From Euprymna scolopes (lineage: Eukaryota; Mollusca; Cephalopoda; Sepiida; Sepiolidae): a stretch of DNA of 23,252 nucleotides. How positions within the stretch are numbered: the first letter of the stretch is position 1; the number at the start of each line of letters is the position of its first letter. A program made the translations under genes and the position numbers. A model generated the notes under the pieces. It saw only the letters and a list, made by a program, of their open reading frames with translations. It did not search any database and had not been told where the DNA came from. Below are positions 8,894 through 18,710 of this stretch, piece after piece. Location of the stretch: contig CM044495.1 in the NCBI GenBank assembly GCA_024364805.1, forward strand, positions 44,688,389 to 44,711,640, in the 5' to 3' direction.

Positions 8894-8966
8894 GTCTCTT
8901 TGGCGCAACCGCTAACTTGAGCGATTACTAGCACTAGTGTTGCCGTTTCGATCCCCATTATTTTCC
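8894..8966 (+). repeat. tRNA-like head of a SINE or a tRNA pseudogene
   Basis: TGGCGCAACCG at 8901-8911 fits the pol III A box exactly. TTTCGATCC at 8946-8954 fits the B box except for its first base. Their 45-nt offset is what a tRNA has. The implied acceptor and T stems do not pair, so a working tRNA is unlikely. A tRNA-derived SINE head is the best reading, and a T-rich stretch follows. I see no clear SINE tail. Confidence 0.35.
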
Positions 8967-9086
8967 TTTTTTTACATTTCAATATTCTTATTTTAAAATG
9001 TTATATAATGAATACACAATAACACTTTTATTTTTAAAAAATAGGTAGGATTGTTTTTAATTTATGTAACGAAAATATCATATTCA

Positions 9087-9113
9087 AATATATATATATA
9101 TATATATATATAT
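9087..9113. repeat. (TA)n microsatellite
   Basis: Uninterrupted TA repeat of about 13 units. Confidence 0.9.
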
Positions 9114-9164
9114 CGGCTTATTTATCACATTCCAAGAATCACGTAAACAGATAAAGTAATGGCA

Positions 9165-9913
9165 TTTGTATTGGATTTACTCCTAAACTAAGTAATCGAT
9201 TATAATGAATTTAAATTATGTGTATATGTTTATATAATTGTATGTATTGGATACACTCCTAAATTAATTAACCGACCATTATGAATTTAAATTATGTGTA
9301 TATGTTTATATATTTTTATGTGTTGTACCACTCTTAAACTAATTAACCGATCATTAGAAATTTAAATAATGTGTATATGTAATATATTTCTATGTATTGC
9401 ATTGACTCCTAAACTAATTAACCGATCATTATGAATTTTCATTATGTGTATATGTTTATATATTTCTATGTATTGGATCCACTCCTAAATTAATCAACCG
9501 ATCAATGTGAATTTTAATTATGTATACATGTTTATATATTTTTATATCTTGGATTCATCTCTAAACTAAGTGACAGATCATTATGAATAATTATTATGTG
9601 GATATGTTTACATATTTGTATGTATTGGCTCCGCTGCTAAACTAATTAACTGATCATTATGAATTTTATTATGTGTATATGTTCATGTATTTCTATGTCT
9701 TGGATTCACCCATAAACTATTTAACCGATGATTATTAATTTGAATTATGTGAATATGTTTATATATTTTATGTATTCGAATAACTTCTAAACTAATCAAC
9801 CGATCATTATGAATTTTAATTATATATATATGCTTATATTTTTTATGTATTTGAATGTCTCCTAAACTAATTAACCGATCAGTATTAATTTTTATTATGT
9901 GTATATGTTTACG
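9165..9913 (+). repeat. Satellite array of 75-76-bp units, first ten copies
   Basis: The block (T)CCTAAACTAATTAACCGATC followed by ATTATGAATTTAAATTATG and TATATGTTTATATATTT recurs at 9181, 9257, 9332, 9407, 9483, 9559, 9634, 9709, 9784 and 9860, with 75-76 bp between starts. Copies differ from each other at many positions and have no open frame, so the array is an old non-coding satellite. It resumes at 10957 after a solo LTR and again at 11582 after a Helitron, giving about 13 units in all. Confidence 0.93.
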
Positions 9914-10952
9914 TGTTACATGATAAAAGCTGTCCCCTTTTCATGTAAGTATAAAAATAGAGATATTTAGTTAAAATGAAAATGAAATAGAATAGACGAA
10001 ATTCGAACCTCGTAATTTAGGTTTAGAAATAGATTACGAGAGAGAATTAGAAAATGGAATGTAAAACAAACCATTGTTAAGCTTAGAGATAAAATAGTTT
10101 TAAGAAAAGAATGCGCATTGTCAATTTTGTTATTAAATTCAATTGAAGGAATGCATCTATAATATAATTTAATAAACATGTATTTAACATATTGGAAATA
10201 TAGGTTACTGGGAATATAGGTTAAAATTCCTTTTGTAAACAAAGAGAATAGTTTTGGACACGTATTTCCAGAACACGTGAAAGAAGACACATGTTTTAAC
10301 ATGTGTATGACGTCATGGAAAATGGGAAGGTCTCGATATAGTTAGAAACTTTAGAGTTAAGCGGAGAGGCTGGGAGAGTCAGAGAGAGTCTGAGGACGAC
10401 AGACGATAGTCCAGACATGACATTCGAACGTCTAGAAGCGAGACGGTCATCCTTTGAAACATAGAATGTGAAGCTTTGAATTCTTGACTCAGAAAACCAC
10501 GACCGGTCGGGAGAAGAAATAAACCCATCATGTGTTTGTATAAACATCGTCTTTGTGTTGTAATTCTACAAAAAGGTAAAGTGAAAATTGTCATTATCTG
10601 TCTTGTAAATTATGTGGTTTAAAATGTCTTTACATACAAATCTCATATCTACAATGTGAACACTAAGATTGTCTGAACACTATCTCCTCACTCAAAGAGC
10701 TTCTACACTTCTAAGTATAAACATTTTGTACATATGAATCTCTTCATAACAGAAACAACAACATTCGTCATAACACGAACGAGTCTCTCAACAACACATC
10801 TCTCTCTCTAAGACTCTAAGACTGCACTTTAATAAGACACACTTTTAATAATAAGTCCTAACAACGAACAATAACAATAACAACAACAAGAAAGAAAAGA
10901 ACAATAATACTACTAATAATAATAACATTAATAATAATAATAATATATAACA
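9914..10952. mobile_element. Solo LTR of an LTR retrotransposon, inserted in the satellite
   Basis: The satellite is in phase up to TACG at 9910-9913 and again from TACG at 10953-10956. The 1,039 bp between them start TGTTA and end TAACA, a short inverted terminal pair with the TG...CA ends of an LTR. Joining the flanks at one TACG restores the satellite consensus (TATA in most units). TACG is therefore a 4-bp target-site duplication. Possible LTR signals are a TATAAAAA word near 9951, a palindromic TGACGTCA at 10308-10315, and AATAAAC near 10519 as a poly(A) signal. The 3' end is rich in CAA and TAA triplets. No internal coding part or second LTR is present, so this is a fossil left by LTR-LTR recombination. 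A Gypsy- or BEL-type origin would fit; strand and family are not certain. Confidence 0.75.
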
Positions 10953-10956
10953 TACG

Positions 10957-11136
10957 TATTTGTATGCATTCGATTACAGTCTAAACTAATTAACCGATCA
11001 TTGTGCATTACAATTATGTTTCTTTGTTTATATATTTCTATGGACTCACTCGTAAACTAATTAACTGATCATTATGAATGATTAGTATGCGTATATATTT
11101 ATATATTTGTATGTATTGGATTCACTTTTATAATAA
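10957..11136 (+). repeat. Satellite array of 75-76-bp units, continuation
   Basis: Units start at about 10979, 11051 and 11127 in the same orientation and phase as the 9165-9913 block. The last unit stops after its first ten bases, where the Helitron is inserted. Confidence 0.9.
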
Positions 11137-11581
11137 TCTATATATCTATAAAAGTGAACGTGTTTGTCTGTCTGTCTGTCTGTGTGTATGTGTGTATGTC
11201 TGTCTGTGTACATTTGCCTACGCAATAACTCTGTCAATTTTTAGTCTATAGACTCGAAATGTATAAATACCGGGTACTGAGATTTGGGAAAATCGATGTG
11301 ACGGGTGTCAGCCAGAAATTTGGGTGTTAAGGGGTCAAATTTCAACGATTTGACCTTTAAGAACTCTACCAAACTCCTCCGACAATTTTGGGTCTAGACA
11401 CTTGAAATTTTAGATATAGGTTCCTTGACCCTGGATCTAACTTAATAAAGTGATTTGAGCCCGAAACTAAAAAATTTAAGGGGTCATAATAGGGGTCAAA
11501 TTAAAATAAACTTGACTGCTTTTTCTTTTTTGCTCAACATACACTTCCAAATGCTCGGGCAACGCCGGGCACCCATGCTAG
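11137..11581 (+). mobile_element. Short non-autonomous Helitron inserted A^T in the satellite
   Basis: The element starts TCTATATATCTATAAAAGTG and runs into TGTCTG repeats, a 5' end typical of short animal Helitrons. It ends with a hairpin (GCTCGG, loop GCAACG, CCGGGC at about 11553-11570) about 7 bp before a terminal CTAG at 11578-11581. It lies between A at 11136 and T at 11582. The satellite unit reads straight across this point with no duplicated bases, as rolling-circle Helitrons are known to leave. There is no Rep/helicase coding sequence in the 445 bp, so it depends on another element to move. Both ends look intact. Confidence 0.85.
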
Positions 11582-11635
11582 TTAACTAATAATTATAAAT
11601 TTAAGGCACTATATATGTTTGTATATTTGTATAGC
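11582..11635 (+). repeat. Satellite of 75-76-bp units, last partial copy
   Basis: TTAACTAATAATTATAAATT continues the unit broken at 11136. The array then fades out near ATAGCCATA. Confidence 0.8.
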
Positions 11636-11639
11636 CATA

Positions 11640-12780
11640 TACCCAAAATCACATACAATAACCACTTTTTATTGTATTTATGTGTACAAGACATTCGATC
11701 AAAGCAATAAAGTGCTTGTGTATTATAGTACTCATGAAAACAACAAAGAAAATCTTACATGTGACATACATGAACGTTTTTAAAACCTATATTCCTCTTA
11801 AATACTCGAGTAGTATGAGTACATATGAGAAATAAGGTGCTTCTTCACTATAGCATCCATATAACAAAATAAACAATTTTTCCCTAGCGTACAGAAAATA
11901 GAACAGAACAGAAAATTACATAAACGTATCGAGTTTTTTCATTTTACATTAAAAAAAGGTAACCGAAAAATAATGCACTTGTATAATATAGAATAGTATA
12001 GTATAGTACCCATAGGGAAAACAAAGAAAATTTCACATGTGGCGTACATAAAAGTAATCTAAACCGAAAATTATATAATATAGTCAAGTAGTATGACAGT
12101 TATATAAGAAATAAGGTGTTTCTCCTTATTCTAGCACTCTATTATAAAACACACTCTCAACTATGACATACGGAAAAGTTCGCACAACAGAATATTATGT
12201 AAAGTCATCGAGTAGTTTCATCTATATAATAAAAATAAGGTACTTACACATTATCCAACCCAAGGAACAAGGTACTTCTGTAGTATAGTACTCATATGAA
12301 AACAAATAATATCTTACGTGTGATGTGCATAAAAGTCATTAAAACCGAAAACACGTTATATTTTTGAATAGCATTACTTTTAAATGAAAAAGAGGGTGCC
12401 TCTTCACTATAGCAATAGATAGAAAAAGCAAACCAACTCTTACTCTAGACGCACAGAAAATTTAGCACAACAGAAAATTACTACAAGTGTCGAGTTTTTA
12501 CATTTTTAAATTAGAAAATATGGTACTTATACAGTATCCTCCCCAGGAAATAAGGCACTTGTAAAGTGAAGTACCCATAGGAAAATGAAATAAATTTTTA
12601 TCTGTAACGTAGATAAGTTATCAAAATCGAAAATCATGTAATATATTCGAGTAGTATAACATTCATATAGAAAATCCGGTGCTTCTCCCCTATAGCACTC
12701 TGATGTAAAAACAAACACACTCTTACCTTTGACATAACGAAAATTTTGCACAACAGAAACTTATGGTAATAATTTTAAAT
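11640..12780 (+). repeat. Second satellite: ~280-bp higher-order unit, about four copies
   Basis: One subunit starts near AGTGCTTGTGTATTATAGTA (11710) and recurs near 11972, 12270 and 12554. A related subunit starts near GGTGCTTCTTCACTATAGCA (11839) and recurs near 12117, 12394 and 12678, about 280 bp apart. Each is followed by a conserved tail: ATGAAAACAA with AAGAAAATCTTACATGTG for the first, CACAACAGAAAATTA for the second. A third, shorter related start (GGTACTTAYACA.TATCC) appears near 12238 and 12533. The subunits resemble each other, so the array is a tandem repeat whose unit itself grew from a shorter repeat. Copies are well diverged and non-coding. Confidence 0.8.
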
Positions 12781-12934
12781 ATATGTTGTACATTACCCGC
12801 TCTAAGTAAGGATTTTTCAACGTGCTTGCTGTAAATTTCCTGTCAAATAAAGGTACAATTATTCTACACATATGTTGCGTAATAACTGTCCTAGGGTAGG
12901 TAAAATATTTTTTTGCTCAAATGGCAAATGATAA

Positions 12935-12939
<5 letters not shown>

Positions 12940-13022
<83 letters not shown>

Positions 13023-13060
13023 TTATATATGAATATATATATATACATATATATGGGTGT
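12940..13060. repeat. (TA)n microsatellite, ~39 units, with a TA/GT-rich tail
   Basis: An uninterrupted TA array at 12940-13017, then degenerate TA and GT-rich sequence. Confidence 0.9.
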
Positions 13061-13400
13061 GTGTTTGTGTATGTGTGTCTGTGTCTTTATGTATATATTT
13101 GTATATATAATTTTTCATATTGCTGATTTTTTTAATGCTGTGTAGTCGTTGATGATGGATCGCAGTTTTTAGTGGCAGTCAGATTAATCTATTCGTTTTG
13201 CCGTTTTTTTAATCGTTACATTGAGGTGGTTGCGGAGGTCTTCTTTAAGGCTGAGAGTTAATATTGAGTTGGAATTTTGTTTATTTATATAAAAAAAAAT
13301 TCTACAACTCCTCGAATAGTCTAACACTCAATTTCTAACGATGGGTAGATGCCTATACGAAAAGAAAAAAAAGCCGTGGACACTACGAAAAATTCTAAGA

Positions 13401-13403
<3 letters not shown>
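13061..13403. other. Sequence between microsatellites, no gene recognised
   Basis: A GT-rich start, then mixed sequence with T and A runs around 13200-13300. No motif could be assigned. Confidence 0.35.

Positions 13404-13455
<52 letters not shown>
13404..13455. repeat. (TA)n microsatellite
   Basis: TA array interrupted once by TACATA. Confidence 0.9.
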
Positions 13456-13589
13456 TGCAGTATTTACGTATACATATACATATGCAAGTCTGTTATCTGA
13501 CCACTACATGCAGATTTTATTAGTTCCATGCGCCCGCATTAACCTGCATACATATATAAGTACGACCTGCAAGAATTATGTTATTATGA

Positions 13590-13628
13590 CAGGATTATAC
13601 ATGCAGATATATATATGCATGTATAATC

Positions 13629-13631
<3 letters not shown>
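13590..13631. repeat. Perfect 16-bp inverted repeat (hairpin)
   Basis: CAGGATTATACATGCA at 13590-13605 and TGCATGTATAATCCTG at 13616-13631 are perfect reverse complements around a 10-base TA-rich loop. The hairpin sits at the edge of the next TA array. Confidence 0.9.
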
Positions 13632-13714
<83 letters not shown>

Positions 13715-13716
13715 AT
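13632..13716. repeat. (TA)n(GT)n compound microsatellite
   Basis: TA repeats at 13632-13676 change directly to GT repeats at 13677-13714 with one interruption. Confidence 0.95.
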
Positions 13717-14021
13717 TAAAGTATTGTTTTTGTTATATGTTTCGACACAAACTTCTGAACACTGGTTATGTTTTCTAACAATTGTTCCCATCTAAACAAC
13801 TTCAAGTTTTAAATTTACATGTTACATGTTCTAAAGAATATACAATAGAAACGTATTTTTATTCTGTTTTTAACGTAAGAAATGGGTGAGTTGGCTATTC
13901 ATATTTTGAAAACACAGAAGTAAAAATTTTCTAGATGATAGGCCCATATTATCTCAGTGTTCTCTTGGAGAAAAAAACTATTTCACAGTAAGTATGGCTC
14001 CCGGAGAGATGTAATTCTTTA
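13717..14021. other. AT-rich sequence, nothing recognised
   Basis: No coding, RNA or repeat signal identified between the microsatellite and the Helitron end. Confidence 0.35.
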
Positions 14022-14240
14022 CTAGCGGAGGGTATCCGGCGTTGGCCGGGTTTCTAGAGGCGTGTGTGGTGGTGCTGATGGAAAAATGAAAACAAAGCAA
14101 AGTAATTACGCTGTTTAAATATTATAAAAAAACAATGTTAAAACTATTTTTAAAAAAATCGTTAAAAATCAATTTTAAAAATTAACGGGATGAAATACGA
14201 ACGGACCGGCGGTGCCAGGGTGTTTGAGAAATCACAAAAA
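14022..14240 (-). mobile_element. Helitron 3' end, minus strand; 5' end not found
   Basis: On the minus strand the sequence reads CCGGCCAACGCCGG, a stem of five perfect pairs with a CAAC loop, then about 10 bases and a terminal CTAG (14022-14025), followed by T. This is the same terminal design as the element at 11137-11581. Inside it, the minus strand has a CACCGCCGGTCC stretch (near 14200-14212). No matching TC-type 5' end was found upstream on the minus strand, so the right boundary given is arbitrary. Confidence 0.6.
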
Positions 14241-16060
14241 AGTTTGGGGGATGGCCTCGAACTCGAATCATTGAAGCGAAAGCGCCGAAAAAAAAACGTG
14301 ATGAATTAACTAAAAAGCGAATTAGGTCAAATATCAATTCCGAAGTTTGTTTTGTTTTAGTTTCAGTAGTCCAGCATCACATTCGAAGCCAAGGAAAACA
14401 ATAATAATAATCGCATGGTAGCAAGTTTTTAAAAAAATATATTTTATTTTTATTTTATTATGGAAAAAAAGAAAGCATAAGTAAGGGGAAACAGATTTTT
14501 CACAAAAAGACGACGGTATAAAGAGCCTTGTACGCTTCCAAACCGGTGTTTCCTCGTACTGTTTCTTGTGAACGCATCCGCTGCGGTGTAATGGGGAGCG
14601 GGGAAAGGAGGAATCTAATACAGAGAAAAGATGTTGCAACTTCCATTGCATTTACCGATTTTGGCAGTGAGGCTCACCGATAAAATATAGGAATGTTCCA
14701 CTTGCGAGGAACTGTAGAGGCAATAGACATATAGCACACCTCAGATAATGTGCTACAGTTTGTACGCATTACATTTGCATGTAATGTCATTATTTTAATC
14801 CTATTAAGGTCAAAGTCGGAGGGGAAAATGAGTTCATTTTATTTTTATAGAGATAAAAAACTGTTGCATACTTAAATTGACCTTATTTATATCAATTTTT
14901 AGAAAATATCGATGATGTATGGGGTAAAAACCGTGTCTATATTGTATACTAGTTTGGAATTAGTTACACATTCATCCCATGAGAAAAACAACAACTTAAA
15001 CGGTGGATTTGCAATACACTTGCCAAGCATATGGCATACAAAAACTGGGTGCTATAACATCTGACATCTACCAAGTAGACCACCCTTTATTAAAAAGTGC
15101 ACTCCCTTAATAGGTAGTTCTAACTTTGACGTGGAGAGCAAGGCCGGATACTGTTGCGCTTGTATTCTGTGTTTAAGTTTAGTGAAATTTAAAATTTATT
15201 AAAATTCCAAGCGTGTCAAACAAACAAGTATATTTAAAATATGCGTTTACCAACACAAATGTAATCCGTTTCATAGTAGATTGAGTCAGCAGCAATCGAG
15301 AGTTTTCAATCGGAAAGAATAGATTGAGCACAGGGTACAGTATATCGTAGGTGAGAGGTCGGGCTTCATTTAATTTGGTTACCCGATATAATATGACCAG
15401 GCTAATGCAATTCCAAATACAAAATTTAGCCTGTAGATTAAATATTATATTTTTATTTATTATTCATATGTCTGTTTGGGATTAAACAGGTGCTTTAACA
15501 TTAATCGTTATTTTTCAAGAAATCTATTTTAAAAATAGTCTTTTCAACTTGAATTTAAACTAAATTATGTTAGAATGGAAGAATATGACGGAAAATATTT
15601 TATTATGTACTTGTTTGGTTTACTATATGTATGCCCTTTGGCATGAAACAAAGAGCAAGGCACAAAGTGGATGTAAACGTAACATATTCAGCATGTTACA
15701 CCCGAAATATAATGACCACTGTCGCCTTTTTATGTAAGCAATCCTATATAAAAACATAAAGTAATGCTATTGCAATTTGAAAACTACGGTTGGGGAAAAC
15801 CTGTCTTTACATACGTTCCTTATTGTATGTCTGTCATACAGAAAGAAAGATTACCTAATCTACCTCAAATTCCAATATCTCCCTCATGTGTAACATTTAT
15901 CGAAAAAAGAATTGGTAATGGTCCCGAATATCTGAAAACACCCGGGAGGGATAATGAGAGTATGATTTGCTTGAAAATGTAAGATATATTCTATTTTTAA
16001 GAAATTTAAATAATGGATAAAAAATCTGAGTCAGACAATTGAGATGATCTAAAATCAGTA
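14241..16060. other. Long stretch without recognised genes
   Basis: AT-rich sequence with scattered short frames. The best of these (15764-15982, 72 codons) has protein-like composition but no motif I recognise. A small inverted repeat, CATTACA/TGTAATG around TTTGCA, lies at about 14769-14788. I see no splice-flanked coding exon that I would defend. Confidence 0.35.
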
Positions 16061-16075
16061 AGTGTCTTTTTAAGA

Positions 16076-16171
16076 GTGATACCTTCAAGCTACGTTGATG
16101 GAATATAAATTGATATCTTTGGTGAAGACAATCAACGTGTTTCTGAAGTTGAATTGCACCGCTGGCGATAG
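16076..16171 (+). pseudogene. Possible scrap of a hAT/ZMYM-type transposase
   Basis: One frame reads VIPSSYVDGI, a stop, then IDIFGEDNQRVSEVELHRWR and another stop. IPS...I......ED.....EVELHRW resembles the segment before the hAT C-terminal dimerisation region in transposase-derived ZMYM/THAP-like proteins. I cannot find the following conserved CERSFS block. The match is short and could be chance. Confidence 0.3.
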
Positions 16172-16666
16172 AAGTCAGAATATGTAAAATATTGAATACG
16201 CTTTATATTAATCTAATTTGCATCCTATCTAAGAAATCGTTGTGCAAGGACAAAGAAAGTGACCGCGAGAAACCCCATCTCATCGCATCGCTTTTAACTT
16301 CAAACATACGCTCCTTTGAATGAATTAAAATTATAGAATCAAATTCATCTTTGTGAGACAATGATAGGGAACACGAATATATATGGGCGTGTCTCCGTGT
16401 TAACAGGTTCTGTACGTGAATTTATCAGAGAGATGCGATTGTAGAATACATTTTAAATCTGAATGCGTATATTCAATTTAAATTCGGAACATAGCTGTAT
16501 ATGTGTGACATATTGCTATATTATAAACTATATGAGTAAAAAATAAGTATCATGCCCCAGAGGAATTTACTCCCACCCAGAAACATTTTATAATAAAGCT
16601 CTTTAAGATTATAATTACATATACATCTAACAAAACAATACTGAAACCATATCATACAGTAATTAA
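16172..16666. other. AT-rich sequence, nothing recognised
   Basis: No coding or repeat signal seen before a short TA array at 16667-16686. Confidence 0.35.
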
Positions 16667-16696
16667 TAATATATATATATATATATTTAAAAGAAA

Positions 16697-17807
16697 TTTT
16701 TTTTTTACATTTTCACCCTAGACAAGGCACATTGCCACTTTGGTGTAGGGGGCTACTATCAGGGGCAACAACTACTGGGACACTATGTTGGGATTTTGGC
16801 AGCAAGATTTCGGTTCACGTTACAATTGAACTTCTGCATGTCAGTACAGTTAGGGAAGCAGGGATCTGGAATGGAATTCCGGAGTCTAGCGGTTCTGGGG
16901 AAGACCTGCTGGAGTAGAAAGATCTTTGACATCTAGGGATCTCTACTGTGTGGGGGTGGGATTTAGCTGTCTGTCGGGTTTGTAGAGGGTGTCTACGTCG
17001 TGGGGGCACAAGTGTCTGCAGTTCATCAGAGCATTCACCATGAAAATACTTGTAGAACAGGCAGAGGGATGCAACGTTTCGTCAATGTGACAGAGGCTGA
17101 AGCTTAGATGCCAGTTTAGGGCCTATCAGATTGGCGACTCGCTTTTGAATCTTGTCTAGGAGCGAGAGACTAGTAGCAGACGCACAAGCCCAAATGTGAC
17201 AGCTATACTCCATATATTGGCGAATGGTGACCTTATAGAGGTACAGGATACTTTCGGGTGTTAGTAGTTTTCTAATAGGGTAGAGAGAGCCTACGTTCTT
17301 CGCAGCGATGCTGGCAATCCTTTCACTGTAATTGTTCCAACTCATGTTTCTTGTGAACGTTAGGCCAAGCAGTTTGAAATATGTACTCTCACATAAAGAG
17401 TCACTGGCCATTGCTCTTGGTGGTAGAGAAGGTTTCTTGTAATTATTGAAGGAAACCAGTTTAGTCTTTGGAGCATTTAATGTGACCATCCATTTTTGTC
17501 TCCATTCCACTACAGATTGGAGATAATCCTCTAGTGTTTTAGCTATTCTTTTAGATATGTGTTCATTAGTTTTCCTGTCATGCATGTTATAGAGTGTGGT
17601 GTCATCAGCATATATACCCATCTCAGAGGCAATTTTCTCAGGTAGGTCATTAATGAATATTAGGAACAATAGAGGTCCAAGGATAGAGCCCTGAGGAACT
17701 CCTGCATTTATATCGTATTGTTTAGATGTACAACAGTCGAGGACAACCTTGATTTTTCTCTTATCTACAAGGGATTTAATTATTTTAAGTATTCTACCAG
17801 TGATACC

Positions 17808-17811
<4 letters not shown>
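16697..17811 (-). mobile_element. LINE copy: C-terminal half of reverse transcriptase to 3' tail
   Basis: On the minus strand a frame open from the TA array at 17811 carries GVPQGSILGPLLFLIFINDL (ending near 17643) and then the catalytic Y-A-D-D-T at about 17598-17612. WMVTLNAPKTKLVSF, LLGLTF, MEYSCHIWACASA and LDKIQKRVANLIG follow in the expected order. The frame meets one TGA at 17082-17084, at the first Arg of the family's LSHRR motif, and continues with NVASLCLFYKYFHGECSDEL. A frameshift near 16900 precedes the Arg-Leu-x-Asn-Ser-x-Pro block, and the ORF ends near 16783. The 3' end has a short A tract (T run at 16697-16706 on the plus strand). The endonuclease and the reverse transcriptase N-terminus are missing; the 5' edge is the TA array. 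Likely Jockey/CR1/L2 group, dead but only moderately decayed. Confidence 0.85.

Positions 17812-17872
<61 letters not shown>
17811..17872. repeat. (TA)n microsatellite, ~31 units
   Basis: Uninterrupted TA array directly bordering the truncated 5' side of the LINE. Confidence 0.95.
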
Positions 17873-17873
<1 letters not shown>

Positions 17874-18710
17874 CGAAAAATAATTATTTGGTTTAAACCC
17901 CCATTTAAAATTAATTGGATAACTCAGGTTGGAAAACAGATTCTAAATATTATTATGTAACACCTCTATCCTAATAGCATCTTTCATAATTTTTTTAATA
18001 AGAAACATTACTCAGTAAAGTTATTTTTTCTAATAACTTGATAAATATAAGTAAGGAGCATAATAATAATATTTTCAGTTATAATGCTGACCAGGACAAA
18101 AGATAAAAAAACATTACAACACACAATAAATAAGTTACAATACTCTCTAGAACAGAAGGTCTTGCAATATTTATAATTTACAAAGTAAATGTAGCAACTA
18201 ACAAAGTACTACTATAAATAACTATCACATTGATGTTGTGGAAATATATTCTAAGTAAGACATATCGACCATAAGTCCTGATCAACGATCCAAATTACAC
18301 TAATAAACGCCCAGTTTCTCTATATTATCTGGATTATAGTTGTCAATTGAGATATTCTGAAAAAATAACACTTCTCAGGGTTGAAATTACTGTGTTGTTT
18401 TTTACTTTAAAAAAACTCACATTTATTTAAGGACAAGCATAGATTCATGAATAAAAACAATAGACATTTTATTTTCATATATTTTATATGTTATCTTATA
18501 GTAAAATCTGAAAACCTTCTCATGACAAAAAGGAACCCCCCCCCAAAAAAAATCTAGCGTTCACTATTAGTAATCTGACGGATTACCCTATTTTATTGTT
18601 ATGGATTTTGTTGGATACATTTGTTTAGTACGGGCTTATTTAAAAGTCAACACGTATTTTGTATAGGGAATCTCTATATATGAATATGAAGGCCGAGCAA
18701 AATATATATA
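17873..18710. other. AT-rich sequence, nothing recognised
   Basis: No protein-like frame, RNA-like element or repeat is seen. A C9/A8 homopolymer pair occurs at about 18536-18552. Confidence 0.4.

Noticed and set aside
9997-10020. GGTTCGAATT on the minus strand as a pol III B box
   Set aside because: No A box lies at tRNA spacing, and the site is inside the solo LTR.
9967-10594. Minus-strand frames of 71-111 codons within the solo LTR
   Set aside because: They lie in non-coding LTR sequence and overlap each other in different frames, without domains.
9165-11635. CRISPR-like array of regularly spaced repeats
   Set aside because: The whole 75-76-bp unit is repeated with even divergence. There are no unique spacers between short identical repeats, so it is a satellite.
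12921-13795. Open frames of 60-148 codons
   Set aside because: Most of each is Ile-Tyr or Cys-Val from TA and GT arrays. The linking parts have no protein-like motif.
14254-14262. GTTCGAGGC on the minus strand as a B box
   Set aside because: The word fits, but no A box occurs at the right distance upstream on that strand. It lies near the Helitron end.
14334-14651. 105-codon minus-strand frame
   Set aside because: No motif, and it crosses A/T-rich runs. It is consistent with chance.
15282-15291. TGAGTCAGCA, a Nrf2/MARE-type site
   Set aside because: A single short word in 23 kb without other regulatory context is expected by chance.
15764-15982. 72-codon plus-strand frame with balanced composition
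   Set aside because: I recognise no motif and see no splice or promoter context. Frames of this length occur by chance in 23 kb.
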